Below are positions 46,360 through 58,367 of a DNA stretch of 64,000 bases, piece after piece. The position numbers were made by a program, and so were the translations under genes. The first letter of the stretch is position 1; each line of letters starts with the position of its first letter. The notes beneath the pieces were generated by a model. It made no database searches. It was not told the origin of the DNA and saw nothing but the letters and a program-made list of their open reading frames with translations. This DNA comes from Trichomonas vaginalis G3 (lineage: Eukaryota; Parabasalia; Trichomonadida; Trichomonadidae), in contig NC_067206.1 of the NCBI RefSeq assembly GCF_026262505.1, forward strand, positions 3,872,879 through 3,936,878, read 5' to 3'.

Positions 46360-47756
46360 GCCTTCAATTGAGAGGTTAGTTTTGATAGAGCACGTTATAA
46401 AATTAAAAGGGAAAAATAAATAAAATTTAAACATTTAATTATATATAATGTAAGGAGTGTAATTCCAAATTTTCTAAAAACTATTCAAATTTGAGCATTT
46501 TTTTGGAAATAGTAAATCTAATATGTACATCTAATAACAACATGATTCATCACCTTTTCAAGCTCTGCAGTCAATTTTTTGAAATTTGATTGAAATAAAT
46601 GTAGCAAAAATTACATTTCATTAGGGAATATATGAGTTTCTCTGGAAACAGGCTGATAAATTTTAAATTTTGTCCAATCAACATGAATGCATTGAGAAAT
46701 TTGGATTGATTTTCTGGTAGAATCTGGAACAATTCAACCATGTATAAATGGATCATGTAATCATCATGAAATGTTAGTGTTAGAGTTCAAAAGAAACAGA
46801 ATGAGTGGAAATCAAACACAATCTGAATAATTTTAAACGTATACAATCTTTAAGTTTGTATTTTGAATTCTACATATATGATTGTGTAATTCGTTCTTTC
46901 AAATTTTCGGATTCAGGCATGTTTTGATAAAATTCATTCCCAAAAACGTCAATTAACAATTAAATTTAGTGTATTTTAAATATATATACGTATTATATTT
47001 TATAAATTATATTAAATTCGCAAAATTTTAAGTTTTAAACAAAAATAAAAAATGTTCAAAATATGAAATTATGCATAGGATATTAAAATTTACATGTTAG
47101 CAATTTTTTTGAATTGCTTTCAATTTTCATATTGAAATTTTTAAGATTTTTTTCTGAAATAATAAGCAAGAATATTAACCTAAATAATATTAAATTCCAT
47201 GCGTTAATTTCCCCTCAAAAGTCATTGACCGCCTCTCAATCTAGATTTTGTGAGTACTTTATATATAAGACTAAAAATATTTTTTTCGTCGTCTTTAATT
47301 AAATCAAATTAGCTATCTAAATTTCATATTTTCGTGACTTACTTTTGACCATTTTCGGTTGCAATTTTAAGGGTATAGTAAACTCAAAATTCTAGAGTTT
47401 TGAGAGTGCCAATAAACTCTATAGGCCTATATATATCTATATTTTAAAGGAGAGGTTACGCCATAATATTTGATATTATAAATTATTAATTCAAAATAAA
47501 AGTAGAAAATGAAACTAATTTTATTCTAACCTATATAAATATATCAATAATCTAAAATGATTATAGTCTGAACTATATTTTACCAGATTATCAAATATAA
47601 GAGAAATGAAATAAGGCATAAAAATATCATAGCATAATTATTGGATAAATGCATTAATAAATTATTTATATCATAATGAGAAAAAATCAAAATAAGAAAA
47701 TGAGCATAATAATAATTTAATTAAAAACAAAAACAATAAATAAAATGTAATTTTCG

Positions 47757-47903
47757 TTAATCAAAGTCATCAATGTCTTCGTCTTCTGATTCCCATTCGG
47801 ACTTGAAAACTTGATAATCTCCTCCTGGTACACTCTGAATGGATTTTTTGTATTTGTTCTGTTTTTTAGAACCTTTTGTAACAGTTTTTTGTTTCAATAT
47901 CAT
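47757..47903 (-). CDS. Acidic 48-aa ORF overlapping the transposase stop
   Basis: ATG overlaps the transposase TGA (ATGA). Basic first half (KQKTVTKGSKKQNKYKK) and very acidic end (SEWESEDEDIDDFD). Either a separate small accessory protein or the transposase tail after a frame change; transposases often end in such charged tails. No homologue in the window allows a decision. Confidence 0.4.
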   Translation of the reverse strand: MILKQKTVTKGSKKQNKYKKSIQSVPGGDYQVFKSEWESEDEDIDDFD

Positions 47904-49048
47904 TTTGGAGTAACAATTCTCTTCAAATGATTTGACACAATCTTCTGGAAGTGGGGAAGATGTAATGCTTTTTGTATATCTCCGAGAAAATGCTCTGGAT
48001 CATTCCATTCTAAGATTGCAACGTTAACTCTAATGTTAATGTTCTTCCAGGCTCTTGATTTGTCCAAATAGCATGCAATTTTGGAGTTAAACGCTTCATT
48101 CATGCAGGTAGATCCAATGGAAGAAACTTTGGAAACTATGGGTGTCCATTTGTGAACCCAGTCATAGAGCATGAATTGAAGTTGGATCGAATTGACACCT
48201 TTTTGCCATTCAAAGCATTTGTAATTGTGCGGTTCGCAAAAAGAATGATTGCCTACGTAATGGTAGACACAATTCTCCCACATTTTCGTACGTTTGTCAA
48301 TATTTTCTTCGGCAAAACATGACCAAAGCCACATACTTAGGCTTGCATTCAGACCCCAGAAAGGTCTCTCTATTTTTTCAATCTTCTGAGTCTTGTCGTT
48401 GAAAACTTCAACTGTCTTATGAGAAGCTGAGAACTTTGTAAAATCTTTTGAGATATTTTTTGATACATGACCTGGATCGAATCTTTCAAGATGAGAGACG
48501 CCAAATTCTTTAAAGACAGAGACACTTTTGTTATCTCGGTCTTTAATAATCTCTTTAACATCTTTCAAGATATTGTATTTCTTTAATTGCTTCAAGATGA
48601 TTCGAGTTCCAGCACTTTCCATATTGTTGGAAGCTCCGGAATACTGAGCATGCTGTCTGTTTCCACCAATATGGTTGATGTTCACGCATGCAAGAACTCT
48701 TTTTGTGACAGCATCGAGCGCAGTTACTGTACAACTTGGCGAGTTTCGCCTGTGCGTCCATCTTGCATCAATGGATAAGTAACCACTGAAGGACTTTCTC
48801 GACAGCATTAGGGAAATACTTTTAAGTCTTCTAATCTTATCGTCACAAAATCTCTGTTGTCTCATGACACCACTCTTCACAGGGGGCTTAGTTCCACAAA
48901 GAGAAAGAAAGCGAGCACCTTTTGTATATGGCATTCCGGTCATTATGCAAGCACCAAGCATCTGTCGCGCTGAGAGTCGACGACGTTCGTGGAGTAAAAT
49001 GTTATGCATTGCCTTTGTTTTCCGTTTTGGGTGAACAATATGGCCCAT
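47900..49048 (-). CDS. Kolobok-type transposase, 382 aa
   Basis: Pattern of the family: GYLSIDARW (catalytic Asp, ~94), NNMESAGTRIILKQL (~141-155), a KDRDNKS block (~169-175) equivalent to the usual TDRH, FDPGHVSKNISKDF (~190-203) equivalent to D.WH..K, then a cysteine/histidine cluster YVGNHSFCEPHNYKC (~264-278) followed by W. No THAP domain precedes it, and it is shorter than many animal Kolobok transposases. The N-terminus is basic (HPKRKTKAMHNILLHERRRL). Uninterrupted. The last codons overlap a small acidic ORF. Confidence 0.78.
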   Translation of the reverse strand: MGHIVHPKRKTKAMHNILLHERRRLSARQMLGACIMTGMPYTKGARFLSLCGTKPPVKSGVMRQQRFCDDKIRRLKSISLMLSRKSFSGYLSIDARWTHRRNSPSCTVTALDAVTKRVLACVNINHIGGNRQHAQYSGASNNMESAGTRIILKQLKKYNILKDVKEIIKDRDNKSVSVFKEFGVSHLERFDPGHVSKNISKDFTKFSASHKTVEVFNDKTQKIEKIERPFWGLNASLSMWLWSCFAEENIDKRTKMWENCVYHYVGNHSFCEPHNYKCFEWQKGVNSIQLQFMLYDWVHKWTPIVSKVSSIGSTCMNEAFNSKIACYLDKSRAWKNINIRVNVAILEWNDPEHFLGDIQKALHLPHFQKIVSNHLKRIVTPK

Positions 49049-50375
49049 ACAACAACAAAAAAATGAAATCCCGCCAAAAGTGAAAATTGAATAAAAAGTA
49101 ATAATTAATAAATATATACTATATCATTAGATGAATATTTTGGAATAACATTTTAAAATCGAGGTTTTTCAATGGATAACGGTTCAATCAAAAATTTGAC
49201 CCCATTTTAGAATCTACATTAAAAATGGAACATTTCTGTCGTTTCAAAATTCCAAAATAACGTTTCTATTCCTCTCAAAAGTAAAAATAAACTTTATTGG
49301 GGAAAAATATTTTTATTTTCCAAAAAAAAATGAAAACCTTAAATGCAAATCTAATTTTGATGCTTTTGTTTGTGATTTTTTGGATTTCGAAAAAAATTTG
49401 AAAATTCAGACAAGTTACCATTAACACTAATACGTTTCAGCGAGTCGGTCCCATCAGAGAAATTTTCATAAATCGGCGATATAATTTATTATTTCAGCAA
49501 AATATTCTCAGATCCAACTAGAATAAGGTCAAATTATACAAATTTAGCAAAGGCTAGTTATCCTACCTATTCAATTAACTTTAATTTTAAATAATTCAAG
49601 ACAATTCTCAAAATTACCTTAATAATCGCGTTCTCTTCGCAAAATGACGATTCATCATTCACTACCAGCATAACTGAGGGCTTGTGCTCACAGAATAATA
49701 CAGATAATTTACTTATTAATGCAAAATTTAGTACCAAAAGGTAATCATAGAAGATACAAAAAAAGTTTCTTTATTTTGATTGCTGATTTTATTTCTTCTA
49801 AAATTTACCAAATCTAAAAAATCCAAAATTGAATGCTATTGAATTTCATGTTTATGTAACATATACTATTTATTATATAAGGAATAAAAATTTTATAGTT
49901 TTAATCAAAAATAAAGGTGTACTAAATGCATACAAAACAAGGTATTTTTTACTCATCCAAAATATGTTAACAGTGCTATTTATATAATCAATATCCGAAT
50001 TTCGAAATCATTTTGATGAAATCTTTATTTTAAAATTGAGTTGACTGTTAAAATCACCCGAGAAGAGGGATTATCTCAATGAAAAGTACATAAAATAGCA
50101 AACGCACAAGATGGCACTATGCAGCTTTATATTGTTATACAGGATGAACATATAAAATGTTTGGAAAACACTTACTTCGTTCTACAAATGTGTATCTCTT
50201 TATATCAAAGATTCTTCTCAAATTATTGAGAGACTTCTCTCAAAAAAAGGAAAATTTGATAACTAAAAAAAATTATGGCATAACCTCTCGTTTTGCATAG
50301 ATATATATTTACATGGTCACAGAGCTTATTTTCATTGTCAAAACTTAAAAATTTTTAGTGGACTATACCCTTAAT

Positions 50376-50652
50376 CGTTTTTAAACTAATAGCATTTAGC
50401 AATTTTTGTTATATTATATTGCGGATTGATCCATTTAAATCGCCGAAAATTCAATTATCAAATAATTTCAAAAATAAATCATGCTCAAAATTCGATTTTA
50501 AGCAGTTAAATTTATTCCTTATAGCGATATATATATATAATAATTTCATAAATCACATCGAAATACTGGACTGCTTGTTAGTAATTATTAATTTTCTGCT
50601 TTGAGCAAAAAAATTATCATGTTAATGATTGATGTTGAGTTTAGGTCAGGTG
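50376..50652. other. AT-rich spacer between Kolobok and E3
   Basis: No gene or repeat recognised. Ends ...TTTAGGTCAGGTG directly against the E3 tip, with no A run. Confidence 0.5.
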
Positions 50653-50880
50653 AGTGGGGCTTCCAGGCGCGTTGCGCCCTCTAGCCCCGAAGATGTTTAG
50701 TATAAATGAAGTTTTTATTCGGAAAATTGTTAGTCTTCTGGTGTGAATTCGGAGGACTCTTCTTGGATAGAGTCTTGTATTTCCTCCTCCTCTTCTTCCT
50801 CCTCCATTGCTTCTGGGAAGAAGCCTTCTTCTGGGTCGAAAACATTATATAATGTGTAATTGAATGACACATTATATCTT
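50653..50880. repeat. E3 left TIR and adjoining coding end
   Basis: The tip hairpin has the inner stem GGCGC/GCGCC. The match to the right end of E2 extends beyond the TIR shared with E2's left end, through the gene end, up to the ATTATATAATGT region. Confidence 0.85.
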
Positions 50881-51632
50881 TCTTTGAGTTCGCTCCTGAC
50901 AAAGAACTTAGTTCCAGGAATACAGAAGACTTCTGTGCGTTGGAAAAGCTGATGTCCTGGAACGAATTTGGCAATTAGAGACTTCTTTTTTCCGAATTGT
51001 TCAGGAGTTTTCATGACGACAGTAACAACATCTCCATCTGCGAGGTCTTGTTGTTGTTCGGAAAGGTAAAGAGCAATGATATGAATGGTTGCTGCGTTGA
51101 ATTCGAGAAAGTCGAATTCAAATTGTGTTGTCGTATAACATTCAAACCATTTTGTACAGTTGTCTCCGAACTCGTCAACGTATTCATCTTCGTCATATCC
51201 GTAACTAAAGACTTGGAATTCGGCAATTCTCTTGTCGAATGACCGTTGGATGTAACGAGGAAGATTTTGACGAACTTGGTATAAAGTTCTCAACATTATA
51301 AGCTTAGTAAATGTTGGAAAATACTGAACTAAGACATCGCTAAGCTCAATTGGACTTGGAATTGTCTTAGTAAATTCAATTGAACTAGTAATTGCTTTGT
51401 TCAGAACTTCACAGAACTGAGTATTGTATGTAGCGTCTGGTTGTGTGTTTTCTTCGGCGTCTTTGAGATATTTAGAGCAAATTTGTTGAAGAATTTCTCT
51501 TAATTCGCTGTTAGACTTTTTGGTGGTTATTCTAACCGCTGTGCCGGTTCTTGGAGGTTGTGGGGCTTTGGCTCTGGTTAGCGGTTGAGAATTGTTAATG
51601 TTTGAATTGTGGTTAACAGCGTTGGCTTCCAT
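50730..51632 (-). CDS. Maverick left-end gene, allele 2
   Basis: 300 aa from MEANAVNHNSN; the homologous upstream DNA shared with E2 starts a few bases before this ATG. It contains GYDEDEYVDEFGD and a C-terminal EEEEEEEEIQDS...SSEFTPED end preceded by FDPEEGFFPEAM. Only loosely similar to the E2 gene, although the DNA on both sides is nearly identical between copies. No known family. Looks whole. Divergent from the large protein gene. Confidence 0.75.
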   Translation of the reverse strand: MEANAVNHNSNINNSQPLTRAKAPQPPRTGTAVRITTKKSNSELREILQQICSKYLKDAEENTQPDATYNTQFCEVLNKAITSSIEFTKTIPSPIELSDVLVQYFPTFTKLIMLRTLYQVRQNLPRYIQRSFDKRIAEFQVFSYGYDEDEYVDEFGDNCTKWFECYTTTQFEFDFLEFNAATIHIIALYLSEQQQDLADGDVVTVVMKTPEQFGKKKSLIAKFVPGHQLFQRTEVFCIPGTKFFVRSELKERYNVSFNYTLYNVFDPEEGFFPEAMEEEEEEEEIQDSIQEESSEFTPED

Positions 51633-52103
51633 TAGATAAAAATGAACTGTTTTTTCGGACCACTCATAGAAAAGTTTGAGATAAATGGTTTTTACCAACG
51701 GAGACCCCCTCTATTTTTTTATTTTATTTAATAGTTACCGTTGGAAAAACGGTTTATCTCAAATATTGAATGAACTATAAACGTTTTTTGTTTTCTATAT
51801 ATACTTTTTTGTCCAACGGTAAAACTTTTTACACAACGGTTTTTGAGAGTCGTCGCCGTTGACTTTTTTGTAGAGCACTCAAAATAGTATAACTTTGTCC
51901 GGACAAGTAAGGGTCTATCGTCGCTATAGGAAAAGTTACAGGCGTTCCAAGGAAGTATACTTTGAGAAGCATTTTCTCCCTTTTAAAACAAGATAGGACG
52001 GTTATTTTACAAAACTGACAACACTTTGACCGAGTAGTTTTTTGAGCTGAACAAAAAGTGTCATATAAACATCTGTCAAAAACCGTTTTTTACTTCATTT
52101 AAA
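51633..52103. promoter_or_regulatory. Divergent control region with AACGG iterations
   Basis: Counterpart of 17,358-17,825. Arms at 51,679-51,702 and 51,739-51,760 (GAGATAAA / TTTATCTC outside, CCAACGG / CCGTTGG inside). Downstream are CAACGG boxes and the sequence GTCCGGACAAGTAAGGGTCT. The outer-arm substitution relative to E2 is present on both arms. Confidence 0.55.
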
Positions 52104-55100
52104 ATGCCACGTAAGCTACGTAAGAATATACGTAAGAGGAAGAGAGCATTGAAACATCCAATAGTAAAACTGACACCACAACAACAGTTGCAACAACAAA
52201 TGATGAATGACCCCACTATGTTGCAACAAATGTCAAGCAACCCTATGCTTTTAAACCGAGTTATTGGTGCACAGAGTGGAGGTTTAAGAGCGGCACTTTT
52301 AGCGAAAATGGCAGGCTATGGTGGAGCTGCAGACGGAACAGCCTATAACCCTCAAAGTCAAATGAATTTGAGTTCACTCAAAAATCAAATAACAGATGTC
52401 AAAAAGTCAAACATAGACATACAGAAACAAATAAGTGAAAACGAAAAGAAACTAGAATATGACAGACAGACAAAGAAACTCAATGAGTTAAACGTAGAGA
52501 AAAAGAAGAAAGAAGAACAACTGAAAGAACTAAGTACAGAGGAATATGCGAAAAAAGTGTCAGAAAAAGCAGCAGAAGTAGCAAAAATGGAACAAGATGT
52601 TATAAATTTGAAAAACCATACTACTCAATATAAAGTACTGAAAGATGAAGAGATAAAACAAAAAGCCATGAAGACATATATGGATAGCGATGTATAAAAA
52701 AGAAGTTGAAGCAAATGTAAAGGCAGAAAAACTTTTACAGTTGCAAAACCAAACCGTACAGTATGAAAACTTAGCACAAGAAAGTAAAAATAACGACGCA
52801 GCCATGCAAAAGGCAATGAAAAGCGCAGAATATATAAAAGCTAACAATGACTGGTTAGATGCCCAAGCCAACGCTAAAGCAGCCCAACTTATAGGGTCAA
52901 TAAGGACAAAAATACAAGCGGATGAAGACAGTTCAAATGAAGCTTTAATGAATGCTGACTTTAAGAATGCCTTCGAAGCTCTTCATAGTAAGGTGAAACT
53001 AGTGAACGACTTCTCATCTGGAAAGAAACTGAAGTCTGAAGGTTTCGACAAAGAGTTAAGAGAAGTAGCACAAAATATGACGAAAATAACAGATGCAGCA
53101 ACGAGACAGGCAGTTCAAAGTTCCTATGACGCCGTTAGAGCAACTGTTGTGGAAAGTCAAGAAAAAGAGTTACAACAGACCAAAACAGACCTAGTAAATG
53201 CTTTCTTAAGAACGAAAAGTCAGGTAGGACATTATGCTGCAGATGGAACATATGTGCCAGCTGGTGGAACTTATATACCACCAAACCCTCCAAGAGAAGC
53301 ACCTGCACCAGGACTACCTAAAACATTTACATCGTCACATGGACACAGACACAGGCATGCACCACAACAACAACCAACAGTTCAAAATCCAGCACCACAA
53401 CAACAACCAAAACCAACAGTTCAAAATCCAGCACCACAACAACAACCAACACAGCAACCAACAGTTCAAAACCCTGCACAACAACCACCTCCACAACCAG
53501 CACAACAACCACAAACAGAGCAAGGACATAAAAGAAGTAGAGAAAAAGGAAACCAAGAATTCTTAAAAATGCTTAAGGAAGATTATGGTTACCCAGATAC
53601 TCTTGACTTTAGTGACAGATATAAAGAAGCTATTAGAAAATTCAAGGAAGGAAATACTGACCCGAACCTATTTAGCTTTATGGTTCAGCATCAAATGGGA
53701 TATAATCTCAAACCTGGAAAATACAAGCTCGCTAAGGGATATGATTTAATAGCATATCATCCAAATGACATGAATGAATTTACTCCGAGATATTTGGTGT
53801 CAGAGCTAAATGATAATTCAACTCTCTTCATGAAACGCGTAAAAAATAGAGACGTAACGAAAGAAGAAAGGTTTATGAGTCCGAATGACTTAGATAGGGA
53901 ACTTGTTAAAAACGGTCTCGGAATATATGAAATGCCAGCAGATGAGGTACAAGAAACTCAACAGGAAGAAGTTCAGATACAACCAGACATGGAAGAAATA
54001 GTTCAGCAACAACAGCTAGAAGAGCCTGAAGGAAACGAACAAGTCCCTCCTTTGGAAACTAACTTCACAGAACTAGATGAAGATTTGGAACAGCCGAAAA
54101 ATCTTGACCCTCAACAAGTGTATGCGGAGAATATGGAATCTTTCCAAGAGTCTAAGAAAAATTCGGCTGACATAGTAGAAGAATATCGAAAAATGTTTGC
54201 CGACATACAAAAGACTCCAACACCAGATGAAAATATTCAGCATAGAATGGAAGTACTGAAAGAAAATGTACGCAAATACAATAACCCTTTTTACTTACGA
54301 CCATATAACGTTCAATCTTTGGCTGAACTCGGTGAAAATAAAAGGTTAAATTTCAACAAAACATATAGAAATGAAACATTGTTTAAAGTTCATTCAGAAC
54401 CTAACCAATATGGAAACAAACCTACTTTTGTTTCTGCAGACTATGGAACTACAATGAGATGGGGTCATAAAGCTAATCCGGATAGGTGGTTCATAAACTT
54501 ACAACCTCAATTCCAAGAAGTTGTAGACGCAATGGAAGTGAATGGTGAACCAGATATAACTGGTATTTTCAGCGCGGCTTTAATGCCATTGAAAGATATG
54601 AAAGATGCAGATACTTTGGACCAGTATGAAATGAACATGGCTGAGGGAAATATAACACCTGACGTTCTAGAACATTTATCTCAAAGAACTACACAGAACC
54701 ATAGAGATGGTATATTTGGTGAAGAGTTTAGAAAGAAAGTTAGGGAGAGAGAAGGAAGAGAACCTATTGTACATGACCTTGCAAACGAAAGTTTGCAAAA
54801 TGTCATAAAAACTTACTTTGCAGACAATGAACTGAGAAGGGATGAATATTTAAGAAAACTCAAATGGACAGTACCAAATGAAATGTTAGTATTGAAAAAC
54901 ATGTTCCTTGACAAAATAAAACCAACTACAGAAATAAATGACGCAAGACTGAAACGTTGGGTAAAAGCTTTCCCATTCACAAAAGATATTATTGGTTACA
55001 TGGAAAAAAACCAGAATGGCTACAAAAACATATATTTGGAAACGAGCTTATTCCATATGGACAAGCTCTGTTTGAAGAGCTTGAACCGGAAACTCAGGAA

Positions 55101-55454
55101 AGAGTCATGCAAACAATACGCGAAGACTCAAATACAAACTATGACAAAATCTTTCTAGGATATAGGTTACCTGAGATGGGCGACCAGAGCCCAAAGGCAA
55201 AAAGGACATGGGAAATTTACAACATACTAGGTGAACATGAGGCAAAGATGCAACAACTTGAAGCAGAGGGCAAGTTACCAAAAGCGACACCAAAGAAGAA
55301 GAGAAGAGTAGAACAAAGTGAAAGTAGTGAAGAAGTAACTTCATCTAGTGAAAGTAGTGGCAATGAAGGAAAAAGAAGAGTTAAAGATTCAGTTAAAAAC
55401 TCAGTCAGGAAGAAAGTAAAGCTTGGTCCGAGTGGGTTCTATTATGATATATAA
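52104..55454 (+). pseudogene. Large basic/coiled-coil virion-type protein gene, broken copy
   Basis: Same protein as at 17,826. The P/Q section here is expanded with repeats of QQQPTVQNPAP. The lysine-rich end carries a serine/glutamate insertion (SESSEEVTSSSESSG) absent in E2. About two or three breaks. Confidence 0.78.
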
Positions 55455-55486
55455 ATCCAACTATTCTATATTTTTACCCATATGAA

Positions 55487-57092
55487 ATGTACGCCGCTCA
55501 GAATATAACGCCAACAGTTTTGGATGCCATGAACGGAAATGTTTCCGAATGGTATACGAATGCGACAATGCCATTAGAAGGTCAGAAATAGTTCCTGGAA
55601 CTTACGAATATACAACTGCTGTTTCTTATGGAAACGTAGGTGCGTTTGGAGAAGGTTCTTCAACAACAGTAGATATTGCTTGCGACAGGTTTCATATTAT
55701 TTCTATTGACAACTCATTCTTATACGTGGAACAAGACATTGAAATAAAACCTTCTGCCAAGTTGTCTGACAAGAAAGGTTGCAATGGAATTTTCTATGTC
55801 GGATACCAATATGCTCCAGAAGTTTTCATGGGATAAGATATATTCTAACTCTGACTTAGTTCAAACAGTAACATGGGCAAACTATGAATGGTTCGCTTTT
55901 GAGAAACTCAGTACAACCACAAGCTAGAGAACAAACAGACCAGTATGCAACTATTGAGAAAATAAGAAGACTTGACCCTAACGTTCCAGGAGTTTATGTT
56001 AACCTTTTCTGGACAAACTGCAGCAGCAGTAACCAAAGTAAAACTGAAACTTAGAGTTCCTTTGTCATCTTTCCTCATCTTCAGGTTTTTAAGATACTTG
56101 CCAAACGGGCAGGAAAAATTTCTATCGAACTTACTCCAAGCAAAAATAACTTAGTCATTGCACCAACACAAGACCCATTCAGCATTACTGTAGCTGGAAC
56201 TGGTGGAGCCAAGTTCTGTGACTTTTGCAAAGACAAAGTTGACTTAGACTTTGGTTTCTCAAACCTCAACACTGAAATAAACTATTATTTCAATGCTGCT
56301 GGAGATGATTGGGACCCAGTTAAGTTCACATGCGAACAGTTTGAATGCAAGAGAATAGAAAGCAGACTTGCCGTTTATATGTTGGACCCAGATATTTCAA
56401 ATGCTTTAGCTGCCAAATATATTGCAGTTCCACTTATGTTCCCTATACACCAAATATATGTCAAAGACTTTGCAGGTGAAGTTGGAAACCAAAATCCAGG
56501 AGCCGCAGGTGCAAGAACAGATATTGCTTTAACAACTGCAATGAAACATGCAGATACTATGTTTGTACTGTCAGACGAACTATAAATGACTATTCTTGTT
56601 TCTACAACCCTGGTATTAAATATCATATAAACATAGATGGCAAATATTATCCAAGAGAAGAATATTCTACAGTTGAGGATATGAGGTCATACAACTTGAC
56701 ATTAGATGCTATGAACTTTAACAACAATTTCACAACAACCATTAACCCTGAAATGCAAAGTTCTATTATGCCATATGTGAAAGTATGGACTCATTACAGG
56801 AGGTCAAAAAACTCAATATACAAATGGAGACCGTTCAAACTTTTGGCTTGGCATTCCATTTGCTGACTCAGAAGACTCTATGGGTGGTATTTCAACTGTT
56901 GGTACTGTACAAATACAATATACTGGTGACAGAGACGGTCCAGATGAATTGAGAGCAAAGAAGTTTACAAAACCAATAGCACTTTCACGGAAAGATGCTC
57001 TTTTGAAGATTTGTTCGATGAAACCTGCTGGGGCTCCTCAGATTGGCATAACGACAGCTTCCATCGAGCAGATTTTGGCAGCAGGTCAGTAA
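55487..57092 (+). pseudogene. Major capsid protein gene, broken copy
   Basis: Corresponds to the whole gene of E2. Around 56,180-56,215 and 56,495-56,515 the sequence differs in kind from E1 and E2 (for example VTVMLNGS-type versus TDVKG-type codons), so besides about five breaks this copy carries allelic blocks in surface-like segments. Confidence 0.8.
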
Positions 57093-57094
57093 GT

Positions 57095-57404
57095 TTTCTT
57101 GAACTGACTCTCTCCGTCAAATATTGACAGTACGCCAGTTTTGACATAATATTGTATTATAAACTTTCCTTTAGTAATATCTGTAAGTTTTGAAGTTATA
57201 TTTTTGTCTGCTTCAAGAACTTTCACCATTTCAGTTATACCAACTTTCTTTGCTTTATGAAAAATATTTAGGTTCAGCAAAGACTGCTATTCTATAACAT
57301 TTTCCATTGTTTGTGTAAAGAACTATTCTGGCAATGTATTTGTATTGTTTGTGAGTATAAACTTTGTTCTGCTTCAATTCAATAAGATATCCGAATACGT
57401 CCAT
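57095..57404 (-). pseudogene. Small opposite-strand gene, broken copy
   Basis: Third copy of the antisense gene converging on the capsid end; the readable part contains GITEMVKVLEADKNITSKL. A few breaks. Confidence 0.5.
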
Positions 57405-57422
57405 CTTTTTATTCTAAGTAAA

Positions 57423-58002
57423 ATGTCATTTCCGAAAAATAGAAGCGTAAGTGTTTCAAAAGGTTTAATGGCGGTGGCAGATGTGAAGTTAAATTCACCA
57501 ACTCAAACAAACAGTCAAAGTGTTGTTGTCAATGTCAAAGACAGAGATGTTGAAGTGGGGAAAACCATACGAAGACGAAGATGGTATAACAATTGTTCCT
57601 GTAAAAGAACCAACATATCCTGAAGTTAGCAGAGACTTAAGTTCTGTTGCAGATATTCGAAACGACTACCAACAACTGAAAGACAAACTTCAAACTCAGG
57701 AGAAGATTTGTCAAGCTTTAAGTATAATGTTAAACTTGGTCGAACACAACCCTGTAAAAGTGAACTCATATGTCATTGCACCTCATGAAGTTTTGAAAGA
57801 ACTATTGAAACTTTTGACAGAGGCAGACGATATAAACATCAAAGAAATAGAACCCGACATTAGTTGCTGTGGTGTTTCATATAATGTCATTGACAAGATA
57901 TACGTTATGAAAGGAGGTGAAACGTTGAACTTAAAATATAGTTTCCCAGACGTTATAAAAATATTTGACGACCACAACATTTCATTAAAATTTATTTGCT
58001 AA
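57423..58002 (+). pseudogene. Maverick conserved ~190-aa protein, broken copy
   Basis: Starts MSFPKNRSVSVSKG. The C-terminal 130 residues are open (YPEVSRDLSSVADIRNDYQQ to the ISLKFIC end). About one break. Four bases separate it from the minor capsid start. Confidence 0.65.
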
Positions 58003-58367
58003 GTAAATGGCAGAAGACATAATGGTTTATACTATTACGACTAAAAACCCTGAGTCATATAATTCTATAACAACAAACTTACAAAGTCCTCAAGGACGAT
58101 ATTGTAAACTAACCTTAAACACAATGACGACTAAAGCCTGTTTTGCTCTTTTGACACCAGAAGACTTTATTGTTGTGAATGGTAAAAAATACTCCTTTGA
58201 AGATACTTACTCAGATATACCACCAACAGGTTTTGTTGACTTATTTAATACTTTAAGTACGGGTGTAAAATGTGCTGCAACTAGAGCAGGTTTCATTATG
58301 TTTGGATGTCCGACTGAGTTTACTATAAACGATATGAGCTATAATACAAAACTTATTTCTGGTTTTT

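Larger units (their letters stand above)
45284..47366. other. Gene-poor AT-rich host DNA
   Basis: No gene is supported. Short minus-strand frames at 45,642-45,860 and 46,571-46,756 have no recognisable features. AT runs increase toward 47,000. The only structured items are the fragment and inverted repeat listed separately around 46,005-46,359. Confidence 0.5.
47371..50371 (-). mobile_element. Kolobok-type DNA transposon, 3,001 bp
   Basis: Flanked by TTAA on both sides (47,367-47,370; 50,372-50,375). Ends are GGGTATAGT inverted, with a second inverted block GAGAGGTTA[CT]GCCATAAT about 80 bp inside each end (47,450-47,467; 50,272-50,289); between these blocks the TIRs have diverged. One transposase gene on the minus strand. 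The TTAA target and the transposase type are both hallmarks of the Kolobok superfamily. About 1.3 kb (49,049-50,371) upstream of the transposase is AT-rich and holds no gene. The diverged TIRs suggest an older insertion than the Mavericks. Confidence 0.85.

Noticed and set aside
45284-47366. Possible tRNA, rRNA or other RNA genes in the host spacer
   Set aside because: No cloverleaf-like or conserved RNA sequence could be recognised by eye.
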